Below, in pieces: positions 1 to 9,139 of a stretch of DNA of 64,000 bases. The stretch comes from Legionella hackeliae. Its GTDB lineage: Bacteria > Pseudomonadota > Gammaproteobacteria > Legionellales > Legionellaceae. Each line of letters starts with the position of its first letter. The first letter of the stretch is position 1. The position numbers and the translations under genes are program-made. Under the pieces are notes generated by a model. That model was not told the DNA's origin, did no database searches, and worked only from the letters and a program-made list of their open reading frames with translations. The DNA lies in NCBI RefSeq assembly GCF_000953655.1, contig NZ_LN681225.1, positions 1,504,001 through 1,568,000 of the forward strand. Direction: 5' to 3'.

Positions 1-623
1 TTGTGCAGGAAGAAGTTTATCCCCGGATGATTGAACTGTTAAAAGGTGCAATGGCTGAATTGCAGATGGGTGATCCTAGATGGTTGTCTACCGATGTTGG
101 TCCTGTTATTGATAATGATGCTTTGGCAGGTCTTAAGTCTCACGTGAATTCCATGCAACAGGAGCATGAGATTATTTATCAGTGCAAATTACCTGAGGAG
201 TGCGATAGGGGCTACTTCATGCCGCCAACAGCTATAGCGCTTAAAGATATGTCTGCGCTTAAAAAAGAGGTATTTGGCCCTGTATTGCATGTGATTAGTT
301 ATAAACGAAAAGCATTGGATAAGGTGATTCAGCAAATCAATGATACTGGATATGGCCTGACATTAGGAATTCATAGTCGAATTAATGAAACAGTAGAGTA
401 TATCCGTAGCCATGTCCACGCCGGAAATTGCTATGTTAATCGCAATATGATTGGTGCTGTGGTTGGCTTACAGCCTTTTGGTGGAGAGGGATTATCTGGA
501 ACCGGCCCTAAAGCTGGTGGTCCGTATTATCTATTACGCTTATGTCATGAGCGAACTTATACTGTCGATACGACTGCAGCAGGTGGTAATGCCAGTTTAA
601 TGTCTCTTCCTGAGGGGTACTAA
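1..623 (+). CDS. putA: PutA C-terminal end (proline dehydrogenase / P5C dehydrogenase), 5'-truncated by window
   Basis: This is the last ~207 codons of an aldehyde dehydrogenase domain and the frame runs off the left edge. Visible features are the ALDH C-terminal pattern EVFGPVLHVISY, the loop GYGLTLGIHSR, and the closing segment GNCYVNRNMIGAVVGLQPFG with GGEGLSGTGPKAGG. The GAVVGLQPFGG...GTGPKAGGP ending is typical of the P5C-dehydrogenase half of bifunctional PutA, which oxidises proline to glutamate through P5C in the cytoplasm and at the inner membrane. The catalytic Cys and the proline dehydrogenase domain lie outside the window, so a stand-alone P5C dehydrogenase is not formally excluded. 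A palindromic repeat starts 15 bases after the TAA. Confidence 0.9.
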   Translation, partial: VQEEVYPRMIELLKGAMAELQMGDPRWLSTDVGPVIDNDALAGLKSHVNSMQQEHEIIYQCKLPEECDRGYFMPPTAIALKDMSALKKEVFGPVLHVISYKRKALDKVIQQINDTGYGLTLGIHSRINETVEYIRSHVHAGNCYVNRNMIGAVVGLQPFGGEGLSGTGPKAGGPYYLLRLCHERTYTVDTTAAGGNASLMSLPEGY

Positions 624-637
624 TCATCACCCGCTTT

Positions 638-669
638 CTGGATGCCTCGGACAAGCCGAGGCACGTAGG
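638..669 (+). repeat. REP-like palindrome, copy 1
   Basis: Inverted repeat with arms tgcctcgg (643-650) and ccgaggca (656-663) around a 5-base loop acaag, preceded by ctgga and followed by cgtagg. The same element occurs inverted at 851-881 and again at 9576-9606 and 63045-63077, with variant stems near 56.4 and 56.5 kb. It lies just after putA and could also act as a transcription stop. Confidence 0.85.
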
Positions 670-764
670 GTGGGTGTGAGTCGCTATGAGTAATTTTTCA
701 TGCACAGGTAGCTTAAGATGAGAGGGTATGTCCCCTCACCTTACCACTCCCGCGTGTATCACAT

Positions 765-848
765 CCTACGTGGTTATTAGAACTTCCTACGTGGTTATTA
801 GAACTTCCTATGTGGTTATTAGAACTTCCTATGTGGTTATTAGAACTT
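765..848. repeat. Tandem array, four 21-bp units
   Basis: Four direct 21-bp units occupy 765-785, 786-806, 807-827 and 828-848. Units 1 and 2 begin cctacgtgg and units 3 and 4 begin cctatgtgg; the remainder (ttattagaactt) is identical. There are no spacers, so this is not a CRISPR array. Each unit starts with the same cctacgtg bases that border the adjoining inverted palindrome at 851-881, so the array looks like a duplication of the palindrome's flank. Confidence 0.9.
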
Positions 849-850
849 CC

Positions 851-881
851 TACGTGCCTCGGCTTGTCCGAGGCATCCAGG
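851..881 (-). repeat. REP-like palindrome, copy 2 (inverted)
   Basis: Reverse complement of the copy at 638-669: tacg, then arms tgcctcgg and ccgaggca around loop cttgt, then tccagg. Together with copy 1 it forms an inverted pair enclosing about 180 bases that include the 21-bp tandem array. It sits 22 bases beyond the stop of the amino-acid permease. Confidence 0.85.
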
Positions 882-903
882 AATGTTGAATCAAGAGATT
901 ATA

Positions 904-2313
904 CTAATCCACATAATGATCAGGATGTGTCTTGTCAAAAACTTCTTCATGCTTTTTAGCAAACCACCACGGTAATACGACGAATAAAAATAAACCGCCA
1001 ATTAAGAAAGTTTCAAAGAAATAGATATTATTGATTGGGATTTGTGTGGGAGGAACAAAACCGATAAGCATTGCACCAATGCAGCATAAAATACCAATAC
1101 TAGATACTAAACACATTACGGCATTGCCGCCAGGTATTTTATAACTGCGAGGCTGATCAGGCTTGCTGTAGCGTAGTTTGATCGCTGCCGAGAACATAAA
1201 CACATACACTAACAAGGCCATTTGAGCACTTAAATCGCTTAGAATCCAATAAGCTGCATTAATGGAATCAAATACAATAAACACCGAACTTAATAGTGAA
1301 AAAATAATTCCTTGGGTTACCAAAATCGCTACAGGAGCGCCATATCGGTTAACCTTTGAGAAAATTTCCGGCAATGAACCATCCTGGGCGGATACTAGCA
1401 ATCCTTTTGTAGGGCCTATTATCCAAGCGGAGACTCCACTTAGACCACCAAGAATTATCAATAGTGCAATTAATGGTGTCATCCAGGGTAACTGGTAGGC
1501 ATTAAAAAATACTGCATAAGCATCAATTAATCCTGAGACCACGCTTAATTGCTGATTCGGTACTACAATTACAATGGCTAAAGAGCCAAATACAAGAGTT
1601 GCAAAAATCAGGAACGCTGAATATAAAATCGCACGAGGGTAATCACGTTGAGGATTTTTTACTTCCTCTGCATGAACCGCTGACATTTCCATGCCTAGCA
1701 ATCCAAACAATACAGCCGAAAATAGAGATAAATTACCAATGGAACTAAAATCAGGAAGCCAGGTTGACGTTGTGTCTACTGCAAGAGGGCGGCCTTGAAA
1801 AAACCATACTATCCCTAAGAGACTGATTCCTACCATAGGTAATATCGTTCCAAGGCTTGCTCCAATAATACTAACAATACTAGAAATTCGCATGCCGAAG
1901 CAGTTAAGCAGTGTAAATAACCAAAATAAACTAAGTGTGGTGGCTAGCAGATAAAATTTATTATTTGCTAACTGCGGGGCAAAAAGATACGACAAGGTAG
2001 CTGCTATGAATGCCAATATCGTGGGGTACCAGACAACGTTATAAATCCATTGTAACCATATAGTAATAAAGCCTGCTCGTCTTCCAAATGCTTCACGAAC
2101 CCAAACATACAGTCCGCCTGTATTAGGGTAAGCTGTGGCTAATTCTGCTGCGACTAATGCAACAGGTATAAAAAAAGTAAAGGCTGCCACAAGATAATAG
2201 GTTACTAAAGGCAAACCTAGCTTCGCACTGATGGGAAGTGTTCGTAAGCTATCAACTGCAATGACATTAATCATTACCAATGAAAAAACCGATAAAACTC
2301 TTTTAGGATGCAT
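904..2313 (-). CDS. APC-superfamily amino-acid transporter (GadC-like)
   Basis: A polytopic inner-membrane protein of about 469 residues with roughly 12 hydrophobic segments and the APC amino-acid/antiporter pattern: a tightly packed first helix, AELATAYPNTGGLYVWV, EMSAVHAEEVKNPQRDYPRA, and GPTKGLLVSAQDGSLP before a late helix. The GLLVSAQDGSLPEIFSKVNRYGAPV stretch resembles the glutamate/GABA antiporter (GadC) subfamily, but the substrate cannot be read from sequence. The ATG at 2313 has AAGGGA six bases upstream and is preferred over the longer TTG start at 2340. Its neighbour is putA, which fits amino acids as a carbon source (inference). Confidence 0.85.
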   Translation of the reverse strand: MHPKRVLSVFSLVMINVIAVDSLRTLPISAKLGLPLVTYYLVAAFTFFIPVALVAAELATAYPNTGGLYVWVREAFGRRAGFITIWLQWIYNVVWYPTILAFIAATLSYLFAPQLANNKFYLLATTLSLFWLFTLLNCFGMRISSIVSIIGASLGTILPMVGISLLGIVWFFQGRPLAVDTTSTWLPDFSSIGNLSLFSAVLFGLLGMEMSAVHAEEVKNPQRDYPRAILYSAFLIFATLVFGSLAIVIVVPNQQLSVVSGLIDAYAVFFNAYQLPWMTPLIALLIILGGLSGVSAWIIGPTKGLLVSAQDGSLPEIFSKVNRYGAPVAILVTQGIIFSLLSSVFIVFDSINAAYWILSDLSAQMALLVYVFMFSAAIKLRYSKPDQPRSYKIPGGNAVMCLVSSIGILCCIGAMLIGFVPPTQIPINNIYFFETFLIGGLFLFVVLPWWFAKKHEEVFDKTHPDHYVD

Positions 2314-2541
2314 GCGAAATCCCTTAATGGATGACAACAAAATATTGGGTAAATGGTAAGGTCATGCAGATGACTAGGAATCAAATTTTCAAGCGGCAAA
2401 ATTTAGCAGTTTACCTCTATAAAATCAATCTGTACGCCATATTTAACCTGGTCTCTGGAGCACGAAAAAATTAATCATTATATCCTGGGATGTAAATTTT
2501 TGTCATTGCGAAGGTAGTGAAGCACTCTAGGAGCGTAGGAT

Positions 2542-2573
2542 GAAGTCTCCTGATATAAACACCAGAAGACTTC
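2542..2573 (-). terminator. Stem-loop after aconitase (weak terminator candidate)
   Basis: GAAGTCT (2542-2548) pairs with AGACTTC (2567-2573), with one mismatch and then CTG/CAG inside, and a 10-base loop. It lies 8 bases beyond the acnA stop. There is no U-tract on the minus strand, so intrinsic termination is doubtful. The neighbouring tcattgcgaaggtagtgaagca looks like a degenerate dispersed repeat. Confidence 0.3.
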
Positions 2574-2581
2574 GGAGATGA

Positions 2582-5254
2582 TTACATTAAGTTGCGAAGT
2601 ACATACTGCAGGATACCACCATTGCGGTAATAGCCTAATTCGTTGGTTGTATCAATACGGCAAATAACATCGACGATTTCTTTGGTTCCATCCCAACGTT
2701 CAATCACCATCGGTAATTTAGCACCAGGTTTTAATGAATCATTAATATCAATGCTGATTCGCTCGGTACCATCTAATCCTAATGTTAAGCGATTAGTACC
2801 TTCCTGGAATTGCAGGGGCAATATACCCATTCCAATTAAGTTTGAACGATGAATACGCTCAAAACTTTCTGTAATAACAGCTTTCACGCCTAATAAATTA
2901 GTTCCTTTGGCTGCCCAATCACGTGATGAACCAGTACCGTATTCTTTACCAGCAATCACCACCAATTGCTGATTCTCTTTTTGATAGAGCATTGAGGCAT
3001 CATAAATAGACATAACTTCATTAGAAGGGATATGACGTGTAACACCACCTTCAATACCTGGTGTCATTTCATTGCGAATACGAATATTGGCAAAAGTACC
3101 ACGCATCATCACTTCATGATTGCCTCGTCTGGAACCATAAGAGTTAAAATCAGCCTCAGTTACCCCTTTAGATTTTAAATATAAACCAGCGGGAGAACTG
3201 GCTTTAATTGAGCCAGCAGGTGAAATATGATCCGTAGTAATTGAGTCTCCCAAGAGAGCTAATACATAAGCTTTGTTAATAGGCTTAATGGGGTCTGGCC
3301 TAGCTGACAGGTTTTCGAAAAACGGTGGGTGTTGAATGTAAGTAGACTCTGCATTCCAGTTATAAGTTGGTTCACTGCCCGTTTTAATGGCCTGCCAATG
3401 CTCATCACCCTTGAATACTTCAGCGTATTCTTTGCGGAACATCGTTCCAGTTACTTTTGCAACTTCTGCAGCAACCTCAGCATTCGTGGGCCATATATCT
3501 TTTAGATAGATATTATTACCATTGGCATCTTGACCAATCGGCTCCTTGCTCAAATCAATACAGGCTGTTCCACATAAGGCATAAGCAACGACTAATGGAG
3601 GAGATGCTAGCCAGTTTGCGCGAACTTGCGGATGAACACGACCTTCAAAGTTACGGTTTCCGGAAAGAACAGAACAGACAACCAGGTCATGCTTGTTGAC
3701 ACAGTCGGAAATTGGATCAGGTAGTGGGCCTGAGTTACCAATACAGGTAGTGCAGCCGTAACCTACAAGGTTGAAGCCTAGTTTATCTAAATATTCTTGT
3801 AAACCGGCATGTTTTAAATAGTCGGTGACTACTTTGGAGCCAGGAGCAAGAGAGGATTTCACCCAAGGTTTACGTTTTAAACCTTTTTCTACTGCTTTCT
3901 TGGCGACTAATCCTGCTGCCATCAGCACACTTGGGTTAGACGTGTTTGTGCAACTCGTGATTGCTGCAATGACGATATCCCCATGCCGCATTTCGTAATC
4001 ATGGTTAGGTACAGGGAATGTCCTATCTTGTTCAAGAGTTTTACCTACTTCTTTCATGAAGGTACAAAATTCTTCATGAAGTGTCGCTAGTGTTACTTTA
4101 TCCTGGGGGCGTTTAGGGCCTGCAAGAGAGGGCTCGACAGTGGTTAAGTCTAGCGTTAAAACATCAGTAAAAACAGGATCTTCAGTCTCTTTGTCATACC
4201 ATAAACCTTGTGCTTTACAATAGGTTTCGACCAGTGAAATAGTATGAGAGTCCCGGCCAGTTAATTCTAAATAACGTAAGGTTTCTTTATCGACCGGGAA
4301 GAAGCCGCAAGTGGCACCATATTCAGGGGCCATGTTGGAAATAGTTGCGCGGTCTGCAAGTGGTAAATCAGTAAGCCCTGGTCCATAAAATTCAACGAAT
4401 TTACCGACGACGCCTTTTTTGCGAAGCATTTGAGTGACCGTTAGAACCAAATCAGTAGCAGTAATTCCTTCTCTTAGCTTCCCTGTTAACTTAAAGCCAA
4501 CCACTTCAGGGATTAGCATTGAAACCGGTTGGCCTAACATGGCTGCTTCTGCTTCAATACCTCCAACTCCCCAACCTAAAACACCCAGGCCGTTGATCAT
4601 TGTGGTATGAGAGTCTGTACCTACAAGAGTATCGGGATAGGCGTAAAGTTTACCGTTATCTTCACAAGACCACACGGTTTTGCCGAGATACTCCAGGTTT
4701 ACCTGATGGCAAATGCCTGTACCCGGGGGGACGACCTGAAAATTGGCAAATGCTTTTTGACCCCAACGTAAAAATTCATAACGCTCTTTATTCCGCTTAA
4801 TTTCGATAGCTGTATTGACTTCGAGTGCATCAGCACTAGCGAATTTATCAACCATTACAGAATGGTCAATCACCAAGTCAACAGGGGATAGAGGAGAAAT
4901 ACGCTCAGGATTACCCCCTAATTTTGCCAGGGCATCACGCATGGCTGCTAAATCAACTACTGCAGGCACTCCTGTAAAGTCTTGCATCAATACTCTCGCC
5001 GGACGATAGGCGATTTCATGTTGTGAGGTTCTGGTTTGTAACCATTCGGCAATTGCTTTAATGTCTTTGGTAGTAACTGTTGAACCGTCTTCAAAACGCA
5101 GTAAATTTTCAAACAGTACTTTCAATGAGTACGGTAAGCGATTAATCCCGGGAAAATGATTTTTTTCAGCTTCCTTAAGACTAAAGTAATGATATTTTTT
5201 ACCGTCCACGGATAGTTGCAATTCCGTCGATAGACTGTCTTGGCCCACTTTCAT
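2582..5254 (-). CDS. acnA: Aconitate hydratase A
   Basis: Converts citrate to isocitrate in the TCA cycle with a [4Fe-4S] cluster; the cytosolic IRP1-type family can also bind RNA when cluster-free. The protein is 890 residues, the usual AcnA length. Cluster ligands are visible in [12 protein letters not shown] and [14 protein letters not shown]. Other signatures are [24 protein letters not shown] and, near the C-terminus, [17 protein letters not shown] and [15 protein letters not shown] longer frame begins at TTG 5278, but the ATG at 5254 has GGAG nine bases upstream and gives the usual N-terminus MKVGQDSL. It is monocistronic, with a hairpin terminator of the upstream gene just behind it. 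Confidence 0.97.
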   Translation of the reverse strand: MKVGQDSLSTELQLSVDGKKYHYFSLKEAEKNHFPGINRLPYSLKVLFENLLRFEDGSTVTTKDIKAIAEWLQTRTSQHEIAYRPARVLMQDFTGVPAVVDLAAMRDALAKLGGNPERISPLSPVDLVIDHSVMVDKFASADALEVNTAIEIKRNKERYEFLRWGQKAFANFQVVPPGTGICHQVNLEYLGKTVWSCEDNGKLYAYPDTLVGTDSHTTMINGLGVLGWGVGGIEAEAAMLGQPVSMLIPEVVGFKLTGKLREGITATDLVLTVTQMLRKKGVVGKFVEFYGPGLTDLPLADRATISNMAPEYGATCGFFPVDKETLRYLELTGRDSHTISLVETYCKAQGLWYDKETEDPVFTDVLTLDLTTVEPSLAGPKRPQDKVTLATLHEEFCTFMKEVGKTLEQDRTFPVPNHDYEMRHGDIVIAAITSCTNTSNPSVLMAAGLVAKKAVEKGLKRKPWVKSSLAPGSKVVTDYLKHAGLQEYLDKLGFNLVGYGCTTCIGNSGPLPDPISDCVNKHDLVVCSVLSGNRNFEGRVHPQVRANWLASPPLVVAYALCGTACIDLSKEPIGQDANGNNIYLKDIWPTNAEVAAEVAKVTGTMFRKEYAEVFKGDEHWQAIKTGSEPTYNWNAESTYIQHPPFFENLSARPDPIKPINKAYVLALLGDSITTDHISPAGSIKASSPAGLYLKSKGVTEADFNSYGSRRGNHEVMMRGTFANIRIRNEMTPGIEGGVTRHIPSNEVMSIYDASMLYQKENQQLVVIAGKEYGTGSSRDWAAKGTNLLGVKAVITESFERIHRSNLIGMGILPLQFQEGTNRLTLGLDGTERISIDINDSLKPGAKLPMVIERWDGTKEIVDVICRIDTTNELGYYRNGGILQYVLRNLM

Positions 5255-5358
5255 AGATACCAACTCCATTGAGTTCAAAAAAATCTAATGATAGCTGAAA
5301 TGAAGCAAGTTTTCATGCGGGGAAAGTATGTCTTCTCAAATTTTTTTTAAAAATTAGA

Positions 5359-5394
5359 GGCCTCAAGAAAATTAAGATGTAATTTTTTGAGGCC
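5359..5394 (-). terminator. Intrinsic terminator
   Basis: Near-perfect inverted repeat: ggcctcaagaaaatta pairs with taattttttgaggcc around the loop agatg, with one bulge. On the minus strand it follows the stop at 5401 by six bases and is trailed by a T-rich stretch. It should terminate the 203-residue gene upstream of acnA. Confidence 0.75.
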
Positions 5395-5400
5395 CTGTGA

Positions 5401-6012
5401 TTACCCACAAACTTGCGGAGTAGTCTGAGCTATAACTTCAATGCTCGCAATGGGTTTTTCTGAACTTAACGATAAATGAACTTGTTTAAATAATTCATCT
5501 TCTTCTTGTTTAACGATTGCTTGGTGAGGCACAGTTTCTACCAAGGCATAAAAGGCTGTAGGTAATAGGATAGAAAGCGAAGTCCCCAGTACGATTAAAC
5601 TTAGTGGTACGCTAAAAGGAAGTGCAATAAAACTAAAAACGAAAGCTGTAAAACTTGCCTTTAATAGCATTGTATTTACATCATCAAATAATGTGTAGGA
5701 ATAATAGGTTTCATCCCCGCCAATGTGACAATAATCAGAAGAATAGTAATAATTCCGAACTAATATGGGCATATCTTGTGGTACACGAACACAATTGATA
5801 AGCGTCTTGGCAAAAAGTGCATAGCAACGCAAAATGGCTTCTTTTTCAAAAATATTATCGCAAAGACTAAGTTGACGCTGAAATGCCCACTTTTTTCTAG
5901 AAATAAGGTTAATAGTTGAGTGTTGATTTTTAAAGTATTTGATACTATCTGTTACTAATTTTTCAATACTTTCTTCACTTATTTTTGTTTTTGATTGAAA
6001 GAAAGGTGGCAT
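5401..6012 (-). CDS. Membrane protein of unknown function, ~203 aa
   Basis: Not recognised. The N-terminal ~110 residues are hydrophilic and helical. They are followed by a long hydrophobic stretch (FTAFVFSFIALPF and SLIVLGTSLSILLPTAFYAL) that makes two membrane helices, then a short hydrophilic tail. There is no signal peptide. Start: the ATG at 6012 has AGGA seven bases upstream; a TTG nine codons further out is the alternative. It is transcribed alone, with an intrinsic terminator directly behind it. The layout of a soluble domain plus a membrane hairpin is common among Legionella proteins of unknown role, and an effector role is only a guess. Confidence 0.6.
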   Translation of the reverse strand: MPPFFQSKTKISEESIEKLVTDSIKYFKNQHSTINLISRKKWAFQRQLSLCDNIFEKEAILRCYALFAKTLINCVRVPQDMPILVRNYYYSSDYCHIGGDETYYSYTLFDDVNTMLLKASFTAFVFSFIALPFSVPLSLIVLGTSLSILLPTAFYALVETVPHQAIVKQEEDELFKQVHLSLSSEKPIASIEVIAQTTPQVCG

Positions 6013-6211
6013 AAGTTCATCCTGATCTTGGCTATTCAAAATGAGCCTATCATGCCTCTAAAAGCTGAGTATTTTGGTTTTACATCCAGGTAATAATTTT
6101 TAACAAATTAGATAAGTTTTTTTAAGTTTTTATTGCCAAGAGATGTGCAAGCAAGTTTTATGAAAATGGCCTAAACTTATTTTCAAATATAACTAACAAA
6201 AAAATAGGAAT

Positions 6212-6227
6212 TGGTACGGATATTGCA
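6212..6227 (+). promoter_or_regulatory. Sigma-54 promoter of fliK
   Basis: TGGTACGGATATTGCA matches the RpoN consensus TGGCACG-N4-TTGCW at all but one position. The GG (6213-6214) and GC (6225-6226) doublets are separated by exactly 10 bases. The predicted start at about 6238 leaves a ~20-base leader with AGGGAG (6246-6251) before the ATG at 6259. It agrees with known RpoN/FleQ control of flagellar genes in Legionella. Confidence 0.85.
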
Positions 6228-6258
6228 TTCAGACCTCGATAAGACAGGGAGTTTATAA

Positions 6259-7554
6259 ATGGTTGATTTAATTCAGTTAATATCAATGCAGTCGATGACG
6301 ACAGAATCAGGTAATGTAGCGCAACAAGAGGACATTAATTTTCAACAAGGGCAAGAAAAGTTAGCTTTTGTTGCTTTGATGGCTGAATTACTAACAAATA
6401 ACCAACAATCGTCCCAAGATATCACTCTTAATAATCAAAAAGTTATTTTGCCCGATCAAATAGAAACCACACAGGGAATAGAGGTATTAACTGAGATACC
6501 TGAATTGATTGATGAGGGTAATTTTAGTGAAGCGTCACAAGATATTGAGCTGAAAGAAACTCCAGATGAAACAAAAGAAGCAGCAGCGGTATCGGAGAAC
6601 GCAATTCCTTTAGCCTGGTTTAGTGTATCATCCTTTGAGCCACCAAAAGCACAATTAACACCTTCCAATGAGGCACTCCCCCCCTTAAACCTAAAGACCT
6701 CTACTGAGAAAATGCCAAGCATTGTATTGGCGAATAATGAAGAGGGAGAGGCTGCCCCCACTTTAAAAGAAGAAACAATTATTCTGCCTAATAGCGCTGA
6801 AGCTATAAAGAATTTGGATAAAAGTGATAGTGTGAAGCTGGAAACATCTGATGCAAAAAATGCAATACAGAAATTGCCCATTGTCGCAGACAATACCTTA
6901 CCTGAAGAAGCTGTGCTTTCAAAAATACCAGTAGAAACGTCCTCTTCACAGGATGTTGATATGGCAACGTCTATAATTAATGCAAAAGAGAATATAGACT
7001 CCACCGGCGATATAAAAATTCCCACGAATCAGATGGGTGCAGATAGTCAACGACTTATAGAAACTAATTCTCCTGCAATTCATTCCGCAGCCAATACTAA
7101 CTTTAAACCCCACGTGAGTGATACTAGCTCTCCTAAAGCGTTGACTTTAGCCCAAACGGTTTCAAGCCCTGAGTGGGGAGAAAATTTTAATCAGCAAATT
7201 TTATGGTTAGGCCAGCAGAAAATTAAATCGGCTGTTATAAAGTTGAATCCTCAAGAATTGGGACCTTTAGAAGTTAATATTAAATTAGTTAAGGACGTGG
7301 CGAGTGTGAACATAACAACCCACTCTACTCAAGTACGTGATCTTATTGAGCAAACTATTCCCAGGCTTCGAGACATGATGACTGAGCAAGGCGTTAATCT
7401 TTCACAAGTTAATATTGAATCAAGTAATCACCAACAGAATAACTCAGCCGAGCAGTCTAATCAGGCTCTGACAGAGGAGAGCGACGAGGAGTTAGTGATC
7501 CTCACCCCATTAACGACACCAAAAAATAAAGGACTTATCGATTATTTTGCATAA
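6259..7554 (+). CDS. fliK: Flagellar hook-length control protein FliK
   Basis: Controls hook length and the export specificity switch of the flagellar type III apparatus. The protein is 431 residues. Residues 1 to ~300 are low-complexity, hydrophilic and rich in E, S, T, N and A, as expected of the FliK ruler region. Residues ~305-395 form the Flg_hook domain: GQQKIKSAVIKLNPQELGPL, then EVNIKLVKDVASVNITT and VRDLIEQTIPRLRDMMTEQG. It is isolated from other flagellar genes here and preceded by a sigma-54 promoter. A run of seven C at about 6677-6683 lies in the variable region. The next gene follows after 66 bases in the same direction. Confidence 0.9.
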   Translation: MVDLIQLISMQSMTTESGNVAQQEDINFQQGQEKLAFVALMAELLTNNQQSSQDITLNNQKVILPDQIETTQGIEVLTEIPELIDEGNFSEASQDIELKETPDETKEAAAVSENAIPLAWFSVSSFEPPKAQLTPSNEALPPLNLKTSTEKMPSIVLANNEEGEAAPTLKEETIILPNSAEAIKNLDKSDSVKLETSDAKNAIQKLPIVADNTLPEEAVLSKIPVETSSSQDVDMATSIINAKENIDSTGDIKIPTNQMGADSQRLIETNSPAIHSAANTNFKPHVSDTSSPKALTLAQTVSSPEWGENFNQQILWLGQQKIKSAVIKLNPQELGPLEVNIKLVKDVASVNITTHSTQVRDLIEQTIPRLRDMMTEQGVNLSQVNIESSNHQQNNSAEQSNQALTEESDEELVILTPLTTPKNKGLIDYFA

Positions 7555-7575
7555 CTCTCTTGACTAAAGGTTTCT

Positions 7576-7612
7576 CTTGTTGAATAGTAAAAAATCAGGA
7601 CTATCAACAAGG
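7576..7612 (+). other. Hairpin overlapping the ribosome-binding site of the RasGEF gene
   Basis: cttgttgaatag (7576-7587) can pair with ctatcaacaagg (7601-7612) with a one-base bulge, leaving a 13-base loop. The downstream arm covers most of the AAGGA (7609-7613) that serves the GTG start at 7621. It could attenuate translation or be a weak terminator of fliK; no U-tract follows. Confidence 0.35.
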
Positions 7613-7620
7613 AATGTTCA

Positions 7621-8655
7621 GTGTCTTATCTCAACTTATTCAACTGGGTAAAAAGTTTTACTTTTCTTCTGGAACCGTTTCCCATTGTAACCATGGATTC
7701 GAATTCTAGTGTTAAATCGCTTTCGCCATTAACAAATCAGGAAAATCCAAAAAAATTATCAAAAGAGGATAAGGCTGTTGCCCTGGATCAAGCCAAAATA
7801 ATTGATAATAAATTAAGAAAAGCGTTTACCAAGCTGACTACTGCTGATTTTGCTGATCCTTCAGGGTTTGCTGACTTCAACAAATCGAGTACTAAAGTCA
7901 AAGAATATTTGCATGTACAAAAGATTTTAGAATTTTATATGAAAAATAGCATTGAACAGCATAAACAACGAAGCATGCAAATTCGAGCATTTCAACGTTG
8001 GATTGAAACTGCAAACTATTTACGTCGCCAGCAGTGTTATGAAGGTGCAATGTTTGTAGCGACAACTTTGTTAAGGTTGAATGTTGATTTAAAATTAACA
8101 GCGGAGTTACCCAAGGCCTATCAGAAAAAATTTGAAGCACTAATGGAAATGGTTTCACCTTTCAAGAACTTTGGTAATCTGCGTAAAGAAATAAAAGCTG
8201 CAAAATCGACAAAAAAATTCTTACCTATCTCCCTTAAGACAAAGGATCTAACCCATTTAAATGAATTATTAAACGTAGATGTAAGTAATGAAGTTAAAAC
8301 GCCTTTTTTTAAATCAAAAATTGCAATACTTAAAGATATAAAAAATGAGCAGCAAGAGGGCCCCGCTTTATCTATAGAATTAGAAAGTGCTTATCAGAGA
8401 GTGAAAGTAAAATATGAAAATGAGTTCAGAGGGGAGATTGACATTACTGGAAAGGCAAAAGTTGACTCCACTTCTGAAGTAAATATTTTGTCAGCAGGAA
8501 ATCCTAATCCAAATTACCGTGTGATGAGGGTGCGGTCTGAAAAAACTACTCGTATTTATTTCTACAATGACCATCATACATTCTGGCAAAGGGAATCTAA
8601 TGAGGTCACTCTAGAGCAAGCTACAGACCAACCAAGCAAAAACTTGGCATTTTAG
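7621..8655 (+). CDS. RasGEF-domain protein, candidate Dot/Icm effector (LegG2-like)
   Basis: Residues ~75-230 read as a RasGEF (Cdc25-homology) catalytic domain: a helix with MQIRAFQRWIETANYLRRQQ, CYEGAMFVATTLLRLNV, KKFEALMEMVSPFKNFGNLRKEI, then FLPISLKTKDLTHLNELL, in the order seen in Sos-type exchange factors. Such domains activate Ras-family GTPases, which have eukaryotic host targets, so an intracellular effector role is inferred. L. pneumophila LegG2 is a known example. The GTG start at 7621 has AAGGA seven bases upstream; an ATG at 7693 lacks a Shine-Dalgarno. There is no signal peptide or membrane helix. It follows fliK by 66 bases without a clear terminator and may share its transcript. 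Confidence 0.75.
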   Translation: MSYLNLFNWVKSFTFLLEPFPIVTMDSNSSVKSLSPLTNQENPKKLSKEDKAVALDQAKIIDNKLRKAFTKLTTADFADPSGFADFNKSSTKVKEYLHVQKILEFYMKNSIEQHKQRSMQIRAFQRWIETANYLRRQQCYEGAMFVATTLLRLNVDLKLTAELPKAYQKKFEALMEMVSPFKNFGNLRKEIKAAKSTKKFLPISLKTKDLTHLNELLNVDVSNEVKTPFFKSKIAILKDIKNEQQEGPALSIELESAYQRVKVKYENEFRGEIDITGKAKVDSTSEVNILSAGNPNPNYRVMRVRSEKTTRIYFYNDHHTFWQRESNEVTLEQATDQPSKNLAF

Positions 8656-8672
8656 TCATTGTTGCTAATCAA

Positions 8673-9059
8673 TTAAAAGCAACGTTTTTGGCAACGGATT
8701 ATCATGCCATTCCAGCTGTTGATAAGACAGGATTTTTGGCAGCGATACCCGTGGCGATAATAATATGGATACCAGTTTGACCAGTATAGAGTGGGTTGAT
8801 AATAACGATTACGCCATGGACCCCAATATCGACCTGGATATTTGTGATAACCGGAATGATTGTAATAGCCGGAATGTTTGTAATAACCTGGTTTGTTATA
8901 AACGTTGAAATACGCCAGCTGCATTTGTTTAGCAGGTGTTGGTGAAGGTTCAGATGTTGCTGCCTGTGTGGTGGCTGTAAATCCTACAGCAAAAAAAATT
9001 ATGAACGACGTTAAAAGTACAGGTAGCAATCGAATCCTTTTGACAGAAGAGTTATACAT
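8673..9059 (-). CDS. Secreted Tyr/His/Gly-rich repeat protein
   Basis: 128 residues with a basic N-terminus and a strong signal peptide (LLPVLLTSFIIFFAVGFTATTQA, cleavage near residue 34). The mature part carries an imperfect six-residue repeat, GYYKHS, GYYNHS, GYHKYP, encoded by 18-bp DNA repeats around 8825-8890. It is followed by a Trp/Tyr-rich stretch and four cysteines in two pairs (RCQKSC, RCQKRC) near the C-terminus, probably disulfide-bonded in the periplasm or outside. Family unknown. The His/Tyr-rich composition hints at metal or surface binding but that is a guess. It is convergent with the RasGEF gene. Confidence 0.65.
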   Translation of the reverse strand: MYNSSVKRIRLLPVLLTSFIIFFAVGFTATTQAATSEPSPTPAKQMQLAYFNVYNKPGYYKHSGYYNHSGYHKYPGRYWGPWRNRYYQPTLYWSNWYPYYYRHGYRCQKSCLINSWNGMIIRCQKRCF

Positions 9060-9139
9060 CTCCTTGCCCTCTATTTAGATTGGCCCAATTTAATTATAGA
9101 ATATTGGGCTGAATTTCGGCTGAGAGAGGGGCATGAAGA

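Noticed and set aside
765..848. CRISPR array
   Set aside because: Units are contiguous direct repeats without spacers, and no cas gene is present.
2582..5278. Aconitase starting at TTG 5278
   Set aside because: An ATG at 5254 has a better-placed GGAG and yields the usual family N-terminus.
6456..7025. 189-codon minus-strand frame inside fliK
   Set aside because: Ser/Phe-rich shadow of the Glu/Ser/Thr-rich ruler region; no start signal and no family.
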